In this document: in pieces, positions 57,721 to 64,000 of the stretch
How the letters are laid out: every line of letters begins with the position of its first letter
Position numbering within the stretch: position 1 is the stretch's first letter
Origin: Nissolia schottii
Taxonomy: Eukaryota; Streptophyta; Magnoliopsida; Fabales; Fabaceae
Assembly (NCBI GenBank): GCA_003254905.1
Contig: QANU01076562.1
Location: 920,747-984,746, forward strand
Reading direction: 5' to 3'
DNA length: 64,000 nt
Made by a program: the position numbers and the translations under genes
Notes under the pieces: model-generated
The model's database searches: none
What the model was told of the DNA's origin: nothing
The model's input: only the letters and a program-made list of their open reading frames with translations

Positions 57721-60291
57721 TTTATCAATATGTGCTAGAGAGAAAAACTCAAGGTATATTTTTTGTATTGAAAATTAACAACTTAATCAACTTGAATCTG
57801 TTTGTCGTGACAGTGTTACAATTGAATGGTTGCTGTTGGAGGAAACCTGCTATGAATTGCCCTATCAACAAATTTGATGATGATAAATTCAATCTTCTAA
57901 GGCAAAATGTTTGGTGACATTACGCATCTTGTAATTTAATTAGTTTGGACAACAACTCACACAGTTTTGACATGACATGCAGTGATTGTTTGTTCAATTA
58001 AATGTAAAATTCAGTTATATAAATACATATATATATATATATTAGTAACAATATATGTTCAATATTACTTAATATTACTTAAGTAACAATATTACTTAAT
58101 ATATATATATATATATATTATTTAAATGTCTAAGGGCGATATGTTAAAAACACATTTCCCTAGCTAATCTGCCCAACTATCACCGGTTTTGAAAGTTGGC
58201 TAACCTTTTCAGTCATTCTTTGAATTATATAGAAAAACCAGAGGAAAACAAAAACTTAAATTCAAGTTTTTTATATTCCTGCCATCTATTTCTCAAATTA
58301 AGATATTAAGATATTTTTCTTGACATAAGATAAATTTTATCTATCTTTTTACTTATTTTTATTTACGGTCTGCAACTCACGAACCAATATTAGTAGGTAT
58401 TAGTTCAAAGAGAAATATGTTTACTGAAAAAAATAATAAGAAATATGCTTCAAAAGCTGAAGATATTAAAGAATTATGAGCACTTGAAGAAGACGATTTT
58501 TTTTTCTTCGATAAATTATATGCAATATTCTATAAACAAAAGTATTCCGAAATTTAGGAAAAATTACCTTGTTAAAGACACTCATATTCACTTAGAACAA
58601 AATCTGACATGAAAAAGATGGTTGCTTGTTCATATAGATGAACTAGCTAGGTAGTGGGAGTTATATATTGAATGCTATTGACTTACTTTTCAACACTTCA
58701 TAGCCTTCCTTCATTGCATGATTTCCTATACAACCTTTTTTATTTTACTTTTACCCTTTATGATTTTCATTCACTTCAATGCTTCCTATTATAATTAGCT
58801 TCCAGCTGTTGTTGACCTAGTTAGTTGTTAACCATGTTTTTGGATATCTACCTTCCTTACATAAGTTGCATTATTTTTTTTACCTTTATTTACAATTTTC
58901 TTCATCCACATCTCACCCAAACCGTATTATTCAGATTAATAAATCAGCCACGTGCCTGTTAAGTTGTTAGTTTTATCATGATGATGATTATAAAAAATCA
59001 ATTATGCTTATAATCAATTATTAAACTAATAATATGTTTACAAATTAACTCAGCACACTAAGTATTTTGATTATAATTATAAGCTTATTAATTGGAGTTT
59101 TGACATTTTTATCAAATTAAATCTTCATATCAATTATTAAATCTTATAATAACTTTTCAAATTTTCCTTTTTTTTTAAAATAACAACTTTCTCATGCAAT
59201 TGCAACCTGTGGGTAATAATTCTCTCTCCGAAGTAATAATTTCAGAATTCAAGCCCCCTACGTTATTTGGTGAACTCCATAAAGTTCTTTTGATCTTTTT
59301 CTGTTAATACATGCAAACATGAAAATAATTTTAGTATATGCTTTAACCTTAATTATTATATACTAACGTTTCTGTGTCTTGTCTCTCTCAAGTATTAAAC
59401 ATGAATAACAAAATAATTAAATACTAAATATATTTATGTTTTATTAATTAATAGAATTAAATGTTTGTAATTTTTGTAGAATAAATAAACTTAAAAAAAA
59501 ATAGATTCATGCTCACAATTATCTTTTCATGTATATCTAGCAACTGAACTTTTGAAAAGAAAAAAAAATTGGACCCCATTTGACATTTAAAAGAATCTCC
59601 ATTATCTTATTATTATTATTATATCTATATATATATATATATATATATATTGTGCGGGTAATGCTTTTATTGTTTTAAAGATTTTTTTTTTCAACTTGGA
59701 TTTTAACTTTTAAAAAATTGAGTGATGTTGTATTAATAAGGCCCAGCGAATACATGTTTTTTTGGTTAAAAGTATAAATTTTTATTTTTAATTCAGTTCA
59801 AAAACAAGTTTTGAAATTTTTAATGCATTTATGGATTAAAAATTTATAATTTTTCAATCAAAACTTATTTTGTCTTATTTTTTTTATAAGGTAGAAAACC
59901 CACATATATTATCTATGATAGCCTCAGGCCTTACGGAGGTCAACTTATGAGTCAATTCCAACAACTGTAGTTAAATTGAAAAGCTAACTTAAAAATTGGA
60001 GTCACATTTGGTAGGCGACATTTTTTGTTGTCACCATTGGAGTCATGCTCAAGGTGGTGGCGGACCAAATAAAGAATACAAATTTATTTGATTTGGTAGA
60101 TATTCATAAAGTGAGTGAAGTTTGTGATGCGAAATAGAGAGTCCAACCATTGTGGATCTAACCAATATAAGAATTTTTATATTGCGGATGTTATGGGCAT
60201 GAGCTTAATGGAGAGTCCAACCAAAAGGCTAGTTATGAACCTAAGTTTAAGATGAACTTAAGTTTAATATATAACCCAACCTAAAATATTA
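57721..60291. other. Intergenic, AT-rich, with AT microsatellites
   Basis: AT/TA runs at about 58028-58045, 58098-58120 and 59625-59651. An ORF crossing the CACTA end (to 57917) has no recognised family. No gene. Confidence 0.5.
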
Positions 60292-60498
60292 CTCCCTCCA
60301 TCTCAAATTAATTGTCACTTTTATTATTTTAGTTCATTTATAAATTAATATATTTAAATATTTATGTCCAAATACATTAATTTATGAATTAATGAAAAAA
60401 ATGAAAGCAACAATTAAGTTGGGAAGGAGGTATGTCCACATATATTGATTTATGAATAAAAAAAAGTGAAAGCGACAATTAATTTGAGACGGAAGGAG
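60292..60498. mobile_element. Stowaway-like MITE with a duplicated 3' end
   Basis: Left end TA|CTCCCTCCATCTCAAATTA; right ends GGGAAGGAGG|TA at 60430 and, again, TTTGAGACGGAAGGAG at 60498. Both right ends are preceded by GAAAGC(A/G)ACAATTAA. TIR and TA flanks are typical of Tc1/mariner Stowaway elements. Confidence 0.8.
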
Positions 60499-60539
60499 TG
60501 ACTTTTTAAATCTTTTTCTTGAACAATTAGGTCCATAAC

Positions 60540-61140
60540 GTTGGTGTTTTCATTGAGAAACTCACACGTGGAGGGAGTGACCTAAAAAGCAGCAACTTGA
60601 GAAAGGGTTACTTGGAAAAGGTAGAGTAAAGTCGCTTGGAGTGTACAACATAGAGTGAGACATCATGACATGGAGCGGGCTACCTTAAAAGATCATAGTG
60701 AAGTCACTCAAAGTGGGCTTCCATAGTTATCGACCTTTAAATGAGGTGACAATGTTATAAGTCGTATATTAGGGAGTCATGTTATTTAAGTATGGTACTT
60801 ATGTAGAGCTCCCCATTCAATAGGCCAGTCTTTTGGGTTGTGCTTCTCCTTGGGTTTAAGTTCCTAACATTAATTAGAGCTTTTTATTGAGAGATTGATA
60901 CACAAAGGGGGCAACCTAAGGAAGGAGTCATGAATAGGAGAAAAGGCTACTTAGAAAGACTAGAGTGAAGTCACTTCAAGTGGGCAGCTTACGGTGGATC
61001 ACTATGGTTGTCACATTGGAGAGTCGTATCATCCAAATATGCATGGTACTTCAGTCAAAGAGTTTTTCCACTCAATAGACTAGTCTTTCGAATTGGATTT
61101 TTCATTGGGCTTAGGTCCATAATTATGAAGTGACATTAAT
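60540..61140. repeat. Two diverged tandem units of about 300 bp
   Basis: Unit 1 (about 60540-60870) and unit 2 (about 60880-61140) share GTCACT(C/T)-AAGTGGGC, ATGGTACTT, CCA(C/T)TCAATAG-C-AGTCTTT and TTGGG-TTA-GTTC blocks in the same order. Non-coding; probably an old transposon end array. Confidence 0.55.
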
Positions 61141-62336
61141 TAATTAATGTTTTATGGCTTTTATAAAAATAGGTCTATGATTATGAACTGACACTAATTG
61201 ATGTTCTAACTTAATGTATACTAATTAGTCATTATCCGTGTTTAGAGCATATAGAGGAGAAGACATTGGTCAAGAGATCATTCATCCAATCATAGCCTAC
61301 GAGATGCACACAATTTATCTTCTATAATATATTGTGTTCTATTATCATATGTAGATCCTAAAAACACCATACATTAAAATATAAAAATCTTTAGTTTTTT
61401 TTTTTTCATGTCTCACTTATGAATATGTAATACAATCATAGTAATCACAATTAGGAAATGGAAAAATGTTATTTGTACGGACAATGGTGTAGATACTTTA
61501 TCATATATCTCGCAACACATTATAGGATCTATTAGTTATATGGTACATCCCATAATATATTGTGAGAGAACTGATAAAATGTCTATACTTTTTAGGACAA
61601 TGAATCTTTAAAGTGAGATATCTCACTTTAAAGAACAAAATAAAATATCTCACAATTAAATTCATAAAGGAATAAAGAAATTAATTCCTATTTTATAAAT
61701 TTAATAATGAAATATCTCATTTTATCCTTAAAAGTCAACTATCACACTTTTAAAATATTCAAATCCATCTACAAATATATTCAAGTAGCACAGTTGTTAC
61801 GAGGTATAAGATGGGGGAGAATTGGCATGATGGGATGCTGCGGAGCTATGCCTGTGGCATCCAATCAACCTGCCTTGCAACATTATTCTACTTAACCTAT
61901 CACTTACATCGTGAGATGCTGTTAATTTATTCTCTCAAAAATGCCATGGTGTTTTAACTTGTTATTGAAAAACATGGAATGCTAACTTAATTTTTAAAAG
62001 TATCAATGTAATTTTTAAAATTTTAAAACATTGTCCTTGTTTGTTTTAAAAATTCAAAAAAATTGTAAATTTTTTTTTAATAAAACAACATTTTGAAATT
62101 TTAGAGATTAAATTAATACTTTATTTATTTTAAAACTCACTTAAGACATTCAAATATTTGTTACGAACTAAATTCGCCTTAACCCTTTTTTTTCCTATCA
62201 AATTGGGATTAGATTGCCAAGCTTAAATTGAATGTGTTATGATAAAAAGAAAATAACAAAAATACCACAATGCAAAATGTTTTCACTGTAGATAATTGAT
62301 ATACAATCAGTTTAAACATTAGATGATCTTCTTTGT
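61141..62336. other. Intergenic, nothing recognised
   Basis: AT-rich with short chance ORFs only. Confidence 0.5.
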
Positions 62337-62457
62337 GCTGTGAGAAATTCATTCTCCAGAAAAAGGGAAAAAAAAAACTAAAGTTAGCAAAAATAGTGCT
62401 GTGAGAAATTCATTCTCCAGAAGAGAAAAAAATACCACTAAAGTTAGCAAAAATATA
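62337..62457. repeat. Tandem duplication of about 60 bp
   Basis: TGCTGTGAGAAATTCATTCT occurs at about 62337 and 62397, each followed by CCAGAA, an A-rich stretch and ACTAAAGTTAGCAAAAATA. Confidence 0.9.
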
Positions 62458-62735
62458 CTCCCTTCCCTCCATCCACCTTTTGTTATTATTTATCAATTAA
62501 AATTTTGTCTAAATTATTTATCATTTTAATAAATTAAATAAATATTAAATATATTTTTTATAATTTTGTTTTTATTATTTTTCATACTCTTAATAACACT
62601 TAATTATTAAAAAATTAATTACTTAAAATTAATTTTATCTATAAATTTTATATTTTTGTATCTTAATACTCATTAAATAATTTTTTAAATTGTGTAATTT
62701 TGTCAAACATAATAACAAAAAGTAGACTAAGTAAT
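62458..62735. mobile_element. Possible Stowaway-like MITE
   Basis: Starts TACTCCCTTCCCTCCATCCA. An internal ACCTTTTGTTATTATTTATCA block is mirrored by AACATAATAACAAAAAGTAG near the right end. The right CTCCCT terminus is eroded. Confidence 0.45.
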
Positions 62736-63064
62736 AAAGAAGTTATATTCACAAACAGGATTATCAGTGTAATGAATGAATAAATGATTAATACGGACAC
62801 TGAAAAACAAAACTGCTAGTACTATACATTTTGTCTACTGATAATTAATTCTCTGCACACTGTATTTACTAATTCCACGTGGTTGATGTTGTTTGTTTAC
62901 AAATAATACTTTTCGTACATCAAAATTGCATCCATCAATTATACAGAGCAATCCATGCTTTCTCTCTCCTCTCCTCCACTCTTCCTCACCATTTTCTTAT
63001 TCTTTTTTCTCTATGTTTTTCCTTCTCCGCCAATCCTCATTTATTTATTTATTTATTTTTATTA

Positions 63065-63545
63065 TTCATAAGATGTTATGAATTTTAGAGTTTGAGTTTC
63101 ATTTTTGTCATATTTTTTATTTGTTTATTTTTTAAAAAAGTTTATGTATTTTTATTTAAAAGTTTGTGTATATGAACACAAAAGTTCACAAGATGTTACG
63201 GATCCTTCAATTTTTATTTTTGTTTCTGTCATTTTTTTATATTTTGAGTGTTCAAAAGTTTATGTATTCTTGCTCAAAAATTTGTGTTTGTAAGCACAAA
63301 AATTTATAAGACGTTATGAATCTTATAGTTTTTGGGTGTTCAAAATTTTGTGTATTTTTTAAGAAAAGTTTGTATTTTTATTTAAAAGTTTGTGTATATG
63401 AGCACAAAAGTTCACAAGATGTTATGGATCCTCAATTTTCGTTTTTGTTTCCGTCATATTTTTTTATATTAAGTGTTCAAAAATTTATGTATTCTTACTC
63501 AAAAGTTTGTAAGACGTTATGAATCTTATAGTTTTTATTTTTATT
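63065..63545. repeat. Tandem repeat of about 228 bp, roughly two and a half copies
   Basis: TTTAAAAGTTTGTGTATATG followed by (A/G)ACACAAAAGTTCACAAGATG occurs near 63155 and 63383. Both are followed by GATCCT-CAATTTT, TTTTATATT, GTGTTCAAAA and ACGTTATGAATCTTATAGTTTTT. A partial unit precedes at 63065. Confidence 0.85.
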
Positions 63546-64000
63546 TTTATTTTATTTTTTATTTTTGTTCGTTGAAAAGTTTATATAGGCGAGCACAAAA
63601 GTTTGTGAATTTGTTTTAAAATATTTGTGTATGATAGAGACTGGGTCAGTGTGCTGTGTTTGAGACATAAAGACGGAAAATTTCTCTAACTCATTGAAGT
63701 TGAGATAGAAGGGACAAAAATATTTTGGCTATGGAAACACAAAATTGGGGTTTAGAGGAACTAAAATTCTTTATGGCTTTATCTCGTTGTCTTATCTCTA
63801 GTATCAAACATTACCTCATAGTGTAAATGAAGAACATGAAAGAATGTGACAATTACTTTTCGTAAGAATGTGACAATTACTTTTCGTTATTTAATGCAAT
63901 TTATATCTAATTTTATTCGGTTTTTGTATATGAAAAAAATGTATAATCGAATAAAAAAAATTGTGTAAGCCTGTAAAAAAAAATTGTGCATTGAAGTCAT
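63546..64000. other. AT-rich window end, nothing recognised
   Basis: No gene. A short direct repeat (AGAATGTGACAATTACTTTTC) occurs twice near 63840-63885. Confidence 0.6.

Noticed and set aside
57624-57917. 97-codon plus-strand ORF spanning the CACTA terminus
   Set aside because: Fuses transposon subterminal repeats to flanking DNA; no recognised domain on either side.
1-64000. CRISPR array, bacterial operon or viral integration
   Set aside because: Introns, plant gene families and plant transposons account for the window; no regularly spaced short repeats or virus-like gene set was seen.

Overview
This is a stretch of plant nuclear genome: intron-rich genes with GT..AG junctions, AT-rich spacers and a dense layer of plant transposons. 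The encoded proteins are eudicot-like. Several repeat types resemble ones I associate with legumes, so a papilionoid legume is my best guess, but the sequence alone does not prove it. Ns at 30143-30716 and single Ns at 9887, 14272 and 23344 show this is a draft assembly.

Layout. (1) 1-1062 (+): last three exons of an IGHMBP2/SMUBP-2-type helicase (At2g03270-like). (2) 2108-2962 (-): DREB2F-type AP2/ERF transcription factor. (3) 8351-11245 (-): a TRF-like Myb/SANT gene that runs out inside the Myb domain. (4) 11657-13625 (-): a broken RPA1-like (DUF223/OB-fold) gene. (5) 13640-18000: repeats (LTR and TRIM-like pieces, fold-back MITEs, a tRNA-derived SINE). (6) 18770-18970 (-): a single-exon 66-aa protein of a small plant family. 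(7) 20596-35254 (-): a 24-exon ARM-repeat gene (At3g57570-like) whose introns hold a TRIM, a young LTR retrotransposon and a solo LTR, all antisense to the gene. (8) 35384-37150 (+): intronless PPR-DYW gene, ortholog of mitochondrial editing factor MEF1, sharing a 129-bp divergent promoter with the ARM gene. (9) 43637-45733 (-): ankyrin plus tandem CCCH zinc-finger gene (OXS2/AtC3H30-like) with a 5' leader intron. (10) 47-64 kb: no confident host gene; degraded gypsy-type ORF, CACTA transposase remnant split by a hAT-type MITE, solo LTRs, Stowaway-like MITEs and tandem repeats.

The genes do not form a pathway. They are a mix of housekeeping (helicase, ARM protein, RNA editing) and stress-regulatory (DREB2F, CCCH) genes. 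The ARM gene and DREB2F correspond to near neighbours in Arabidopsis (At3g57570, At3g57600, recalled from memory), suggesting conserved microsynteny. I found no clearly undescribed biological system. The most informative observations are the transposon histories (nested insertion in the CACTA gene, near-identical LTR pair, solo-LTR pair with target duplications), the antisense bias of intronic LTR elements, and the decayed TRF-like and RPA-like loci.
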